In this document: one piece after another, positions 20,563 to 30,700 of the stretch
How the letters are laid out: each line of letters opens with the position of its first letter
Position numbering within the stretch: position 1 is the first letter of the stretch
Notes under the pieces: generated by a model
Told to the model about the DNA's origin: nothing
The model's database searches: none
The model's input: the letters and a program-made list of their open reading frames with translations, nothing else
Program-made: the position numbers and the translations under genes
DNA from: Synechococcus sp. AG-679-C18
GTDB lineage: Bacteria > Cyanobacteriota > Cyanobacteriia > PCC-6307 > Cyanobiaceae
DNA length: 64,000 nucleotides
Direction: 5' to 3'
Assembly: GCA_003210755.1 (NCBI GenBank)
Contig: QCUL01000007.1
Span: 1 to 64,000 of the forward strand

Positions 20563-20651
20563 GTTTCGGGTGCTGGCTGTTGTGCTCTGAGCAATTGCTC
20601 ATCTCACGCCATACCTGACAGGTGGAGGCGAACCCGAAACCCTTAACAAAC
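20563..20651 (+). promoter_or_regulatory. Candidate structured leader (cis-regulatory RNA) of rpsB
   Basis: Perfect 9-bp complementary arms GTTTCGGGT (20563-20571) and ACCCGAAAC (20632-20640), enclosing palindrome TGAGCAATTGCTCA (20588-20601) and ACCTGACAGGT; lies 11 nt before the rpsB ATG. Confidence 0.55.
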
Positions 20652-21368
20652 ATGGCTGTCGTCACTCTCGCCGAGATGATGGAAGCTGGTGCTCATTTTG
20701 GCCACCAGACCCGTCGTTGGAATCCCAAAATGTCGCGCTACATCTATTGCGCGCGTAATGGAGTTCACATTATTGATTTGGTGCAGACAGCTGTCTGCAT
20801 GAATAACGCCTACAAGTGGGTGCGTTCAGCAGCTCGTAGCGGCAAGCGTTTCCTTTTTGTTGGCACTAAGAAGCAAGCTTCTGAAGTGGTGGCTCAAGAA
20901 GCTCTTCGTTGCGGCTCGTCCTACGTGAACCAACGTTGGCTGGGCGGAATGCTCACCAATTGGACCACGATGAAGGCCAGGATTGATCGTCTCAAAGATC
21001 TTGAGAGGATGGAGTCAAGTGGTGCCATCGCAATGCGCCCCAAGAAGGAAGGTGCGGTTCTGCGTCGTGAACTCGAGCGCCTTCAGAAGTACCTGGGTGG
21101 TCTTAAGAACATGCGTCGCATTCCTGACGTCGTAGTGCTTGTGGATCAACGCCGTGAAACCAACGCAGTGCTCGAGGCTCGCAAGCTCGACATCTCGCTT
21201 GTTTCGATGTTGGATACCAATTGCGACCCAGACTTGTGTGAGGTTCCCATTCCTTGCAACGATGACGCGGTCCGTTCGATTCAGTTGGTGTTGAGCCGTT
21301 TGGCTGATGCGATCAACGAAGGACGTCATGGCGGCCAGGATGGCCGTGGCGATGACGGACAGGGCTAA
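20652..21368 (+). CDS. rpsB: 30S ribosomal protein S2 (ORF opens at 20622)
   Basis: [46 protein letters not shown] and [16 protein letters not shown] are S2 signatures. Confidence 0.97.
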   Translation: MAVVTLAEMMEAGAHFGHQTRRWNPKMSRYIYCARNGVHIIDLVQTAVCMNNAYKWVRSAARSGKRFLFVGTKKQASEVVAQEALRCGSSYVNQRWLGGMLTNWTTMKARIDRLKDLERMESSGAIAMRPKKEGAVLRRELERLQKYLGGLKNMRRIPDVVVLVDQRRETNAVLEARKLDISLVSMLDTNCDPDLCEVPIPCNDDAVRSIQLVLSRLADAINEGRHGGQDGRGDDGQG

Positions 21369-21450
21369 TAGTTAGCCGTTCGATGCCTTAACGCCGCTGT
21401 GTTTTCACTTACCCCAGCGGCATTCCCATAGATCTCACCACTTAATTCTC

Positions 21451-22107
21451 ATGGCGGCCGTTTCAGCCAAGCTTGTCAAAGAACTGCGCGACAAAACCGG
21501 CGCAGGAATGATGGATTGCAAGAAAGCTCTCGGAGAAACCGATGGCGATACGACAAAAGCCATCGAATGGCTTCGTCAAAAGGGCATTGCAAGCGCCGAG
21601 AAGAAATCAAGTCGAGCAGCAGCAGAAGGTGCAATTGGCAGCTACATCCACACAGGCGCTCGTGTCGGTGTGTTGCTGGAGCTCAACTGTGAAACTGATT
21701 TCGTTGCACGTGGCGAAATTTTTCAAGGTTTGCTTCGCGACGTATCGATGCAAGTTGCAGCCTGCCCCAATGTGGAATATGTAAGCACCGACGAAATTCC
21801 TCAAGATATTATTGATCGTGAAAAATCCATTGAGATGGGACGCGATGATCTTGATGGCAAGCCTGACCAAATGAAGGTCAAGATTGTCGAAGGTCGTATT
21901 GCCAAACGATTGAAGGAATTATCTTTGTTGGATCAACCTTTTATTCGAGACAGCTCAATGTCTGTCGCTGATTTGGTTAAAGAAGTTGCTGGAAAAATCG
22001 GCGAAAATGTCAAAGTTCGACGTTTTACTCGTTACACCCTCGGTGAAGGCATTGAAATTGAGCAAGTGGACTTTGCTACGGAAGTTGCTTCCATGACTAA
22101 CGGCTGA
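21451..22107 (+). CDS. tsf: Translation elongation factor Ts
   Basis: [52 protein letters not shown]. Confidence 0.97.
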   Translation: MAAVSAKLVKELRDKTGAGMMDCKKALGETDGDTTKAIEWLRQKGIASAEKKSSRAAAEGAIGSYIHTGARVGVLLELNCETDFVARGEIFQGLLRDVSMQVAACPNVEYVSTDEIPQDIIDREKSIEMGRDDLDGKPDQMKVKIVEGRIAKRLKELSLLDQPFIRDSSMSVADLVKEVAGKIGENVKVRRFTRYTLGEGIEIEQVDFATEVASMTNG

Positions 22108-22109
22108 TT

Positions 22110-23288
22110 TTGACGACTGAGACGCAATCCACGAGCGGTTATGACCCCAACGAACAGTTAAGTCGGCTTCAACAACAAAGCCGACGTCTTGTTCCCTTGC
22201 TGTATCGAGAGCAAGCGCTCTATCTACAAACCCTGCGTGGATTGTTGCTTCCTAGTGTTCGCAATGCCATTGGAAATCTTCTATGTGAACGCGGTGAGCG
22301 TCTATCAAAAATAACAACAAAGCAGCAAACTGAACTTCAGCAAAAATTGGACGGACTTGTTCGACGTTGCATCAGTTTACTCACTGTTGAGCAGCTCATG
22401 GATCTTGCTAATCGTCTTAAGAAGGAGGTCTTTGAGTTTCGCCAGCAGGCCAATCTCGAAGTCAGTCAGTCTCTTCAGAGTGATATTGGAAGTGAAACTA
22501 ACTCAATCAATCGAGGTGGTATTGAGTTAAGCCTCACCCCTCCTATTGAGCACCCAGATCTTTTGGAAGGGTTACTACCGCATCGAGATAATAGTGCTGA
22601 GGTTGTTGAATCTTCCACCGAGCAGGTGGATGAACAGCAGCGATCCGTCCAGGATCCGATTGACGCAGAGTCCGGCGCGGAGGCTGTGACGACTGACTTT
22701 GAGCTCTTGCGTTCACTCTTTCTTATGGCTGGGGAAGCAATGCATCAGGGAGATCCAGGAGTGGAGCCACCAAGTCATGAATCCGAATCATCTGGGTTGA
22801 GTTCATCAATTGGTCCTTCGAATCAGCGCAATGAGGAATTGCTTCCTTCAATGCCTGTGGAGTTGGTGAACTGGCTTGAAGGGCAGGATGCAGCTCTTGA
22901 TCGCAAGCTTCGAGATTTATCCCATGCTTTGAACGTTGAATTATTGAGGGGTGGGCTGATCAGTAGCCTTCTTCCCACGTCTCTTCTTGATGCTGCGATC
23001 TCTGGACAATTGCAGGCTCTTCCCTCAGCTTCTAATCTTCTGCGACTCAAACTACCGTTGCCTATCCCATCCCAGGATCAACCGTTGGAAATTCTCAGCG
23101 TGTTGATAAGGCCGGCAGATCTTGAGTACGACAATGGTTCCCTGCGCCAGAGCAGATACCGCTTACGTCAACATCGCAGTAATTTGCTAACAATGGTCGC
23201 TCAACAGAGGCATTGGCAGAGTCGTGTCACTAGTCAGGAGGTTCAGAGTCAGTGGTGGCCCAATCCGCCGACGAAACGTCAGGACTGA
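22110..23288 (+). CDS. Conserved hypothetical protein between tsf and recG, 392 aa
   Basis: Long uninterrupted ORF, tightly packed after tsf and overlapping recG; no family recognised. Confidence 0.75.
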   Translation: MTTETQSTSGYDPNEQLSRLQQQSRRLVPLLYREQALYLQTLRGLLLPSVRNAIGNLLCERGERLSKITTKQQTELQQKLDGLVRRCISLLTVEQLMDLANRLKKEVFEFRQQANLEVSQSLQSDIGSETNSINRGGIELSLTPPIEHPDLLEGLLPHRDNSAEVVESSTEQVDEQQRSVQDPIDAESGAEAVTTDFELLRSLFLMAGEAMHQGDPGVEPPSHESESSGLSSSIGPSNQRNEELLPSMPVELVNWLEGQDAALDRKLRDLSHALNVELLRGGLISSLLPTSLLDAAISGQLQALPSASNLLRLKLPLPIPSQDQPLEILSVLIRPADLEYDNGSLRQSRYRLRQHRSNLLTMVAQQRHWQSRVTSQEVQSQWWPNPPTKRQD

Positions 23289-25786
23289 ATCCTTCGCTTG
23301 AGCGGCACTCTTTGGAGTGTTTTTCGGCTTGGCTTCGACCGCTGCAGCAGTCCCTCTCGTTAGAGGCTGAACGAGGATTTCTTGATCTTCAGGGCCGAAA
23401 TGAACGCTTCCATACCTTTTTGAGTCGTCAATTATCGACTCCACCATCTGTACCTTTTCCAAAGGATAGTTTGGTTCGTTTGCAATCTTTAGCGAGCGAA
23501 TTTTCCTCCTATCCCGAGCTTGGTGATGCTGGACGCCGCCGCCTTGTTACCGGAACACGTCAGTGGCTCCATGAATTGCGCACTCGACTCGAACCATCTA
23601 CTCCGATGGCACCTCCACGTTTAAGGGTGTCTTCGACAGTTCAAGCTACAGGTCGATCTGGATCTAGACCAATCATTTTGGATTTGGAGTCACCATTAGC
23701 TCAAGTCCATGGCATTGGTCCGAAGCTGGCAGAACGTTTGGCAACTCTTGGTCTTCTTCTCGTTCGTGATCTGATTCAGCACTATCCGCGCGACTACGTC
23801 GACTACTCAGCCTTACGCAGAATTGAAGCGTTGGAAGCAGGTGAGACCGCCACCATTGTTGCCACCGTGCGTCGATCGAATGGATTTACCAGTCCACGTA
23901 ACCCCAATCTTTCGATTATTGAGTTGCAGCTGCAAGACCCCACCGGTCGCATCAAGGTGACGCGCTTTTTGGCAGGAAAACGGTTTAGCAATCCTTCGTA
24001 CCTCCATGGTCAGACCCGTCAGTATCCAGTCGGTGCCACCGTGGCCGTGAGTGGTTTGGTCAAAAGCGGGCCCTATGGCATCAGCTTTCAAGATCCCTTG
24101 ATTGAGGTGATGGAGAGCGCAATATCACCGTTGCGTTCTCGTCAAATCGGCAGGTTGTTGCCTGTGTATCCCCTCACGGAAGGGCTCACTGCAGATCGTT
24201 TTCGAAGCTTGGTTGAAGCGGTTTTGCCTGTTGTTCGTCTTGGGTCTGATCCGCTGCCTGCTCCGCGCCGGGAAGCTCGTGGCTTGTTGGCTCGCGATCA
24301 AGCGTTGGTTGCGATCCATCGGCCGGAAACCAGCGAGCAACTGCAGCAAGCGCGTCATCGCTTGGTATTTGACGAATTCCTGCTGCTCCAGCTCAGTTTG
24401 TTGCAACGCAGAGCTGCCTTACGTCAGCGTTCGGCACCATTGCTCTATCCAGGATTGGATCGAGAGGGATTAGTGGGACGCTTTCTGTCTCTTTTGCCTT
24501 TTGATCTGACGAGAGCTCAGAAGCGTGTTCTTTCGGAGATTGAAAACGATCTTGAGCGTCCTGAGCCGATGGCACGTCTCGTTCAAGGTGATGTAGGTAG
24601 TGGTAAAACCGTAGTGGCTATCGCTGCACTACTCCGAGCGGTGGAGGCGGGGTGGCAAGGAGCAATGATGGCGCCAACAGAAGTTTTGGCTGCGCAGCAT
24701 TACCGCAGCCTTTGTAGCTGGTTGCCTCCCTTGCATGTATCGGTGGAGCTGCTTACCGGCTCAACTCCTCGCCGCCGCCGCCGACAGATTTTGAGTGATT
24801 TGTCTGGAGGTACTTTGCGCATTCTTGTGGGTACCCATGCCCTCTTGGAAGATCCTGTGTCTTTCGACCGTTTGGGATTGGTGGTTGTGGATGAGCAACA
24901 CCGTTTTGGTGTGCGTCAGCGCAACCGCCTTCTGGACAAGGGGTTGCAACCTCATTTGCTCACGATGACGGCCACTCCGATTCCGCGAACACTGGCCTTA
25001 TCGCTCCATGGTGATTTGGACGTGAGCCAAATCGATGAGTTACCTCCAGGCCGCACCCCAATTCGTACTCGAGTTGTGAAGAGCTCTGATCGTGAGGAAG
25101 CCTATGAGTTGATCCGAGAGCAGGTCCTTCAAGGTCAACGTGTTTATGTAGTCCTTCCTCTAGTAGAGGAATCAGAAAAAGTCGATCTTCGTTCAGCCGT
25201 TGATGTGCATCGCCACCTGTCGCAAGTGGTGTTTTCTGAGTTCAATGTTGGTCTTTTGCATGGACGCTTAGCTAGCGCTGAAAAGCAAACGGTCATTGCT
25301 GATTTTGCTGATGGAGCCACTCAAATTTTGGTCTCTACCACGGTTGTTGAGGTGGGAGTGGATGTTCCCGAAGCGAGTGTGATGGTGATCGATCATGCTG
25401 ATCGGTTTGGTTTGGCTCAGTTACACCAACTACGGGGTCGGGTTGGACGTGGAGCGGCTGCTTCTTACTGTTTGCTCGTTAATGACAGCAGAAATCCATT
25501 GGCACGCCAACGTCTTGAAGTTCTAGTTCGTTCCAATGATGGATTCGAGATTGCCGAGATGGATCTCCGTTTTCGAGGTCCAGGTCAGGTGCTGGGGACT
25601 CGTCAATCAGGTTTGCCTGATTTAGCGCTAGCTAGCTTGGCTGATGACGGATCTGTCCTGGAGGAAGCCCGTGATGAGGCAGCGAGCATCCTGAAGGAGG
25701 ATCCAGAACTGAAGTCTCACCACCAAATTCGTCTCTTACTCGAACAGCAACGAAAACGGGCTGCAGCAGCTGTACAACTCAATTAA
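23252..25786 (+). CDS. recG: ATP-dependent DNA helicase RecG (start uncertain)
   Basis: Wedge domain VHGIGPKLAERLATLG...HYPRDYVDYS; helicase motifs GDVGSGKTVVA, DEQHRFGV, ATPIPRTLAL, RGRVGRGA. Confidence 0.96.
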   Translation: MVAQSADETSGLNPSLERHSLECFSAWLRPLQQSLSLEAERGFLDLQGRNERFHTFLSRQLSTPPSVPFPKDSLVRLQSLASEFSSYPELGDAGRRRLVTGTRQWLHELRTRLEPSTPMAPPRLRVSSTVQATGRSGSRPIILDLESPLAQVHGIGPKLAERLATLGLLLVRDLIQHYPRDYVDYSALRRIEALEAGETATIVATVRRSNGFTSPRNPNLSIIELQLQDPTGRIKVTRFLAGKRFSNPSYLHGQTRQYPVGATVAVSGLVKSGPYGISFQDPLIEVMESAISPLRSRQIGRLLPVYPLTEGLTADRFRSLVEAVLPVVRLGSDPLPAPRREARGLLARDQALVAIHRPETSEQLQQARHRLVFDEFLLLQLSLLQRRAALRQRSAPLLYPGLDREGLVGRFLSLLPFDLTRAQKRVLSEIENDLERPEPMARLVQGDVGSGKTVVAIAALLRAVEAGWQGAMMAPTEVLAAQHYRSLCSWLPPLHVSVELLTGSTPRRRRRQILSDLSGGTLRILVGTHALLEDPVSFDRLGLVVVDEQHRFGVRQRNRLLDKGLQPHLLTMTATPIPRTLALSLHGDLDVSQIDELPPGRTPIRTRVVKSSDREEAYELIREQVLQGQRVYVVLPLVEESEKVDLRSAVDVHRHLSQVVFSEFNVGLLHGRLASAEKQTVIADFADGATQILVSTTVVEVGVDVPEASVMVIDHADRFGLAQLHQLRGRVGRGAAASYCLLVNDSRNPLARQRLEVLVRSNDGFEIAEMDLRFRGPGQVLGTRQSGLPDLALASLADDGSVLEEARDEAASILKEDPELKSHHQIRLLLEQQRKRAAAAVQLN

Positions 25787-25901
25787 TCAGCTACCGGATT
25801 AATCCTCGTGATGACATGTCTTCATCTGATTTCTTCTTGAGAGGTGCGTTCTAACCAAGAAAATGGCAATCTTCTGACACTGTTCTTGTGATTCAAAATC
25901 C

Positions 25902-26645
25902 ATGCAGCGTCCATGGCACTCCGTCTCGATTGACGATTGCGGTGAGTCTTTGCGGCCGCTGAGGTCTTTCGTGACCTGCATGGAGCCTCATCCCTATGTG
26001 GCATTAGGGGCGCCTTATGGAAACGGAGCAGACCCCTTTTGTCTTCGACAAGGTGTGAGGAGCCGTCTGCTGGCTGCTCAAGTTCATCTCAACAGTTTGA
26101 CGACGTTGGATGGACGCGAACCACTTCGGTTGGGGATTTTTGATGCTTGGCGTCCATTGTCAGTTCAAGCCTTCATGGTGAATTACGCCATTGAGCAGGA
26201 GTGTGCTCGCCAAGGGGTTAATCCAAATGACTCTGATGAAATGGATCGTTTGCAAAATGTTCGTGCTCAGGTGTCCCGTTTTTGGGCTCCACCGAGCCCT
26301 GCTTTATCCACTCCGCCGCCCCATAGCACCGGCGCAGCTGTTGATCTCACACTCATTGATGCCATGGGATCTAGTTTGGACATGGGTGGCGAAATCGATG
26401 CCATTGGACCTGAGTCTCTACCTCTTCACCATGTTGAGGCAGCAAAAGAGAATCCTGATGGGCAAAGTGCTCTGTTTCATAGCAGACGTTGCTTGCTGCA
26501 TCGGGTGATGCAGCAAGCAGGATTTGTACGTCATCCCAATGAATGGTGGCACTTCAGTTTTGGTGATCAACTTTGGGCTTGGACCGTTCAAGCTAATCAA
26601 GCTATGTATGGACGTGATCAGAGCTTATTTAGCCTTGAGCTTTGA
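25902..26645 (+). CDS. D-alanyl-D-alanine dipeptidase, VanX/DdpX family (M15D)
   Basis: IFDAWRPLSVQAFMV, PPPHSTGAAVDLTLID, MGGEID, HPNEWWHFSFG carry the VanX zinc/catalytic motifs. Confidence 0.88.
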   Translation: MQRPWHSVSIDDCGESLRPLRSFVTCMEPHPYVALGAPYGNGADPFCLRQGVRSRLLAAQVHLNSLTTLDGREPLRLGIFDAWRPLSVQAFMVNYAIEQECARQGVNPNDSDEMDRLQNVRAQVSRFWAPPSPALSTPPPHSTGAAVDLTLIDAMGSSLDMGGEIDAIGPESLPLHHVEAAKENPDGQSALFHSRRCLLHRVMQQAGFVRHPNEWWHFSFGDQLWAWTVQANQAMYGRDQSLFSLEL

Positions 26646-28386
26646 GCATCTCTTGGACAGTTGCATCACCAAGTTTGGAAATATGCTCACCAAAGCCACG
26701 CCTCCCGCCAGCATCTTTCCAGCTCAGAAGCAATGGTTCGATTGTGGATTCCAGCTCTTCGAGTGGCATTTTTTGTAGAAACGGACGTGCCAATGTCTGA
26801 AGGTTGGCACTGCCACCTAACCAGAGCTGATACTGATTGACTCCACTGCCGACTAAGGCAAGTTCGGCCATGTAAGGACGAGCACAACCGTTAGGGCAGC
26901 CAGTCATACGAATCAGAATTGATTTGTTGATTTTTAAGCTATGCAACTGGGAATTAAGTCGTTCAAGAATATCGGGAAGGATTCGTTCTGATTCGGTAAT
27001 AGCCAATCCGCATGTGGGAAGAGCTGGACATGCTATTGCATGCCGTACGAGGGGGGATATGTCAGCCGGAAGCTCAAATCCTAGATCTGTTAGATCACTT
27101 TTAATGGAGGCTTTTTGGTTCGAGCCGATATTGCATAAAAGCAAGTCTTGATTGGGTGTCAGCCTGACTTCTAATTGATACCTTTCTATGATTTGACGAA
27201 GTCCCTTTTTTGTATTTCCTTCAAGTCGACCACACATAAATGGAAGACCAACAAACCACAAGCCTGGTTTTTGTCGATGCCATCCTAAATAATCCATAAG
27301 TTTTGGTTTGACTTCATTTTGAATAGCATTAAGTTCTCCTTTGAAATAATCTTTCAATAAAGTCTCTTTAAACCAATTTATTCCGCGCTTGTAGAGTAAA
27401 TATTTCATGCGGGCATGCTTCCTAATTTCGCGATCACCATGATCTCTCTGCAAAGCCATGATTGACTGCAGTAGGTCGAGAATATCTTCAGCTTTGATGA
27501 AACCTAAAGGATCTGCTATTCGTGCAAAAGTATCTTCTTGATTGTGCGTTCTTCCCATACCACCTCCTACATACACGTTGCAACCACGCATGCTCCCATT
27601 TGAATTTGTGAATAAAACAAGCCCTATGTCTTGTGTTAAAAGGTCTACAGAATTGTCTCCAGGTACGGTAACTGCAACCTTAAATTTTCTAGGAAGATAA
27701 GTGTCACCGTAAACAGGTTCATCTTTGCTGCCGGAAAAAATTCCTTCATCGATCTGCCTCTTGCGGGCTTGTTTAACCGGATTAGTGGGTTTAAATCGAT
27801 AGCTGTGATCGCCATCGACCCACATGTCTAAATAGGAAGCTTCTGCTGCTTTTGGACTGAGCAAATCAGCAATATCATCAGCGAGTTTTCTGGCAGCTGG
27901 GTATCCATTGTTTTCGAATGGTGCTGCGGGTGCCATAACATTCCTATTGATATCGCCACAGGCTGCTAATGTTGAACCTAAGTGTTTGATAATCGAACCA
28001 ATAACAGTTTTAAGGTCTGCTTTTGGGATTCCATGCATCTGAAATGCTTGGCGAGTTGTTATCCGTAAAGTTCCATTTCCATACTCATTGGAAAGATCAT
28101 CCAATGCTGAAAACAGTTGTGCAGGAACTCTTCCGCCAGGATTTCTTAAGCGGAGCATCATTTGCCAGCATTTTATTTTATCAGTTTTTCTTAACTCACG
28201 ATGATTTTGTTGGTAGCTTCCATGAAACTTGAGTAATTGAACTGCGTCTTCACTAAAGCGAATTTCTTCATTTTCAAGCTCAGTTATTAAAGGTTCTCGA
28301 AGATGCCCGCTGTAAAGTTTTCTCTTTTCAGCTTTAGATAAAGCGGTGTCAATCGATTCAGTTGGTATTGAAGGGCCATCTAGCAT
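26629..28386 (-). CDS. sir: Ferredoxin-dependent sulfite reductase (ORF opens at 28503; a start near 28386 is plausible)
   Basis: RLRNPGGRVPAQLF, RITTRQAFQMHGI, DINRNVMAPAAP, TGCPNGCARPYMAELALVGSG siroheme/4Fe4S motifs. Confidence 0.93.
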   Translation of the reverse strand: MLDGPSIPTESIDTALSKAEKRKLYSGHLREPLITELENEEIRFSEDAVQLLKFHGSYQQNHRELRKTDKIKCWQMMLRLRNPGGRVPAQLFSALDDLSNEYGNGTLRITTRQAFQMHGIPKADLKTVIGSIIKHLGSTLAACGDINRNVMAPAAPFENNGYPAARKLADDIADLLSPKAAEASYLDMWVDGDHSYRFKPTNPVKQARKRQIDEGIFSGSKDEPVYGDTYLPRKFKVAVTVPGDNSVDLLTQDIGLVLFTNSNGSMRGCNVYVGGGMGRTHNQEDTFARIADPLGFIKAEDILDLLQSIMALQRDHGDREIRKHARMKYLLYKRGINWFKETLLKDYFKGELNAIQNEVKPKLMDYLGWHRQKPGLWFVGLPFMCGRLEGNTKKGLRQIIERYQLEVRLTPNQDLLLCNIGSNQKASIKSDLTDLGFELPADISPLVRHAIACPALPTCGLAITESERILPDILERLNSQLHSLKINKSILIRMTGCPNGCARPYMAELALVGSGVNQYQLWLGGSANLQTLARPFLQKMPLEELESTIEPLLLSWKDAGGRRGFGEHISKLGDATVQEMLKAQG

Positions 28387-28523
28387 CCGATCGCACACTG
28401 CCTCTTTCGTCCCTGAGGTTGTTGTCAAACCTTCGATCACGAGTTCAAGGGATAGGTCTTTTGAAACTAGCGAAGCGGCTTCCAATACAGTCAATACAGT
28501 CAATACCTACATAGTTAACCGGC

Positions 28524-30683
28524 GTGTCCTCAACCTTCCTTCTTGAAATCGGTACTGAGGAACTGCCGGCATCGTTTGTTCGCTCGGCGTTGACGCAGCT
28601 TCAGCAAACGGTGGAGTTAGATCTGGCTGAACTCCGCTTGGGACATGGCCAGGTCACGGTCACTGGTACGCCGAGACGTTTGGTAGTGCTTGTGGAGTCT
28701 CTGATCGATCGTCAGCCTGATCTGGAGGAAGAGCGCAAAGGTCCTCCTGTCAAGCAGGCGATAGTGAATGGTCAACCTGGTCCTGCTGCTATTGGTTTTG
28801 CTAAGCGCTGTGGTGTGGATCCTGCAGAGCTCAGATCCCGTGATACAGCGAAGGGATTATGTCTGTATGCCCTCGTGCGTACATCTGGAGAAGACACAAC
28901 AGCATTGCTGAAGAAACGAATTCCTGCCTGGATTGATGGCCTCCAAGGCAAGAGGTTCATGCGCTGGGGTGAGGGTGAGCGGCGTTTTAGCCGGCCTGTT
29001 CGATGGTTGGTGTCGCTGTACGGATCAGAGCTAATACCTGTAGCCCTTCCTGAGACCCAACCTCCTGTTCACAGCGACCGCTTCAGTCGACCTCATCGTC
29101 TCTTTGAGACCTCATTAGAGATTCAGCATGCCGATACTTATTTCGAGTCCCAGGCAAGGGCTGGGGTCATGGTGGATCGACCTCAGAGAGAGCGGCTCAT
29201 TCGATCTGTATTGGCAGAGGAGGCAGCGTCTTGTTCGGCCACAATCGATTGTCCCGAAGGTCTTTTCCAAGAATTGGTAGATCTTGTCGAGTCACCGAGA
29301 GTCTTGAGTGGGGAGATTGCTGACTGCTATCTGGATCTGCCACCAGAAGTGATCGTTACTGTCATGCAGTCTCATCAACGCTACGTTCCTCTCAAGAAAA
29401 ACAAGGCTCATCAAGATCCTCTAGCACTACAAGCACGTAATGTTTTGTTGTCTAAGTTTTTACTTGTCAGCAATGGTCTTGCCAGTGCTGATTTAGACAT
29501 TGTGCGTGGTAATGAAAGAGTTCTCAGTGCTCGTCTCGCTGATGCTGAATTTTTTCTTACTGTTGATCGGAAAAGTTCGAGCGAACAGCGACGTGAATCC
29601 CTCGATCGAGTGACCTTCGCGAAGGGTCTTGGAAGCCTGCGAGATCGATCTGATCGGATTACTTGGCTAATGCACTATCTGATCAAATCGTTGACCATTT
29701 CTTCAGATATTTCAACTCATGCCTTGAGAGCAGCTCATTTCTGTAAGCATGATTTGGTGAGTCAAATGGTGGGCGAATTTCCTGAACTACAGGGATTGAT
29801 TGGTGGCAAATACTTGTTGGAGGAGGGGGAAGATCGTCAAGCTGCACTCGCAGTGGCTGAGCATTATCAGCCGCGTGGAGCTGGGGATAATCTTCCGTCC
29901 AGTGATGCTGGTGCTCTTCTTGCCCTTGCCGAGCGTCTGGAATTGCTTCTGAGCATCTTTGCGAAGGGTGATCGTCCGAGTGGTTCATCTGATCCCTATG
30001 CCCTTCGTAGGGCAGGCAATGGCATTGTCCAAATCCTTTGGGATCGTGGCTGGCGGCTTTCTCTGCAAACACTGCTGTCTGATGCTGCGATTCATTGGTC
30101 TGCACTTTTTCCTTCCTTTGCAATGAAACCAGGCCAGTTAGTCGCGGACCTATCGCTTTTGTTGCGCCAACGAATGATCAGTCAATTTGAAGATGATGGC
30201 TTCCCTGTTGATTTGGTTCAAGCTGTTGCCGGTGAATCAGTAAGTGATGAACGACTTCTCAGCGATCCAGTTGATGGACGTGAGCGTTTGCAGCTCCTTC
30301 ATCAGCTGCGTCTAGACCGTCGATTAGAGGGAGTTCAGGCTGTTGTACAACGTGCAGCGAAGCTTGCAGAGAAGGGTGATTTAGGAAATGATCAGCTCAC
30401 AACTTTGGGGGTCGTTCAGAGCGACTTGTTCGAATCTCCAAGCGAATATTCTCTCTTGGAATCACTCGAACTGCTTTCTCCTCTTTCTCAATCGCGCAAT
30501 TACGTTGAGTTGGCAGAAGGACTACAAGATGCAGCAAAATCGCTTGAGAACTTTTTTGACGGGTCCCAAAGCGTAATGGTGATGGTGGAGGATGTAGAAG
30601 TTCGACGTAACCGCCTGAACCTGCTTTGCATCTTGAGAAATCAGGCATCAGTTCTGGCGCAATTTGATTGCATCCAGTCTTGA
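28524..30683 (+). CDS. glyS: Glycyl-tRNA synthetase beta subunit
   Basis: FLLEIGTEELPASFVRSALTQL, RFMRWGEGERRFSRPVRWLVSLYG, MQSHQRYVPL, SDPYALRRAGNGI. Confidence 0.96.
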   Translation: MSSTFLLEIGTEELPASFVRSALTQLQQTVELDLAELRLGHGQVTVTGTPRRLVVLVESLIDRQPDLEEERKGPPVKQAIVNGQPGPAAIGFAKRCGVDPAELRSRDTAKGLCLYALVRTSGEDTTALLKKRIPAWIDGLQGKRFMRWGEGERRFSRPVRWLVSLYGSELIPVALPETQPPVHSDRFSRPHRLFETSLEIQHADTYFESQARAGVMVDRPQRERLIRSVLAEEAASCSATIDCPEGLFQELVDLVESPRVLSGEIADCYLDLPPEVIVTVMQSHQRYVPLKKNKAHQDPLALQARNVLLSKFLLVSNGLASADLDIVRGNERVLSARLADAEFFLTVDRKSSSEQRRESLDRVTFAKGLGSLRDRSDRITWLMHYLIKSLTISSDISTHALRAAHFCKHDLVSQMVGEFPELQGLIGGKYLLEEGEDRQAALAVAEHYQPRGAGDNLPSSDAGALLALAERLELLLSIFAKGDRPSGSSDPYALRRAGNGIVQILWDRGWRLSLQTLLSDAAIHWSALFPSFAMKPGQLVADLSLLLRQRMISQFEDDGFPVDLVQAVAGESVSDERLLSDPVDGRERLQLLHQLRLDRRLEGVQAVVQRAAKLAEKGDLGNDQLTTLGVVQSDLFESPSEYSLLESLELLSPLSQSRNYVELAEGLQDAAKSLENFFDGSQSVMVMVEDVEVRRNRLNLLCILRNQASVLAQFDCIQS

Positions 30684-30700
30684 TGCCTAGGGTCGGGTCA

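Noticed and set aside
21393-21421. GCCGCTG/CAGCGGC hairpin between rpsB and tsf as a terminator
   Set aside because: No T run follows, so it is not a standard terminator; at most a weak attenuator or RNA-processing element.
29683-30123. 146-aa minus-strand ORF opposite glyS
   Set aside because: Shadow ORF of glyS with biased Gln/His composition.
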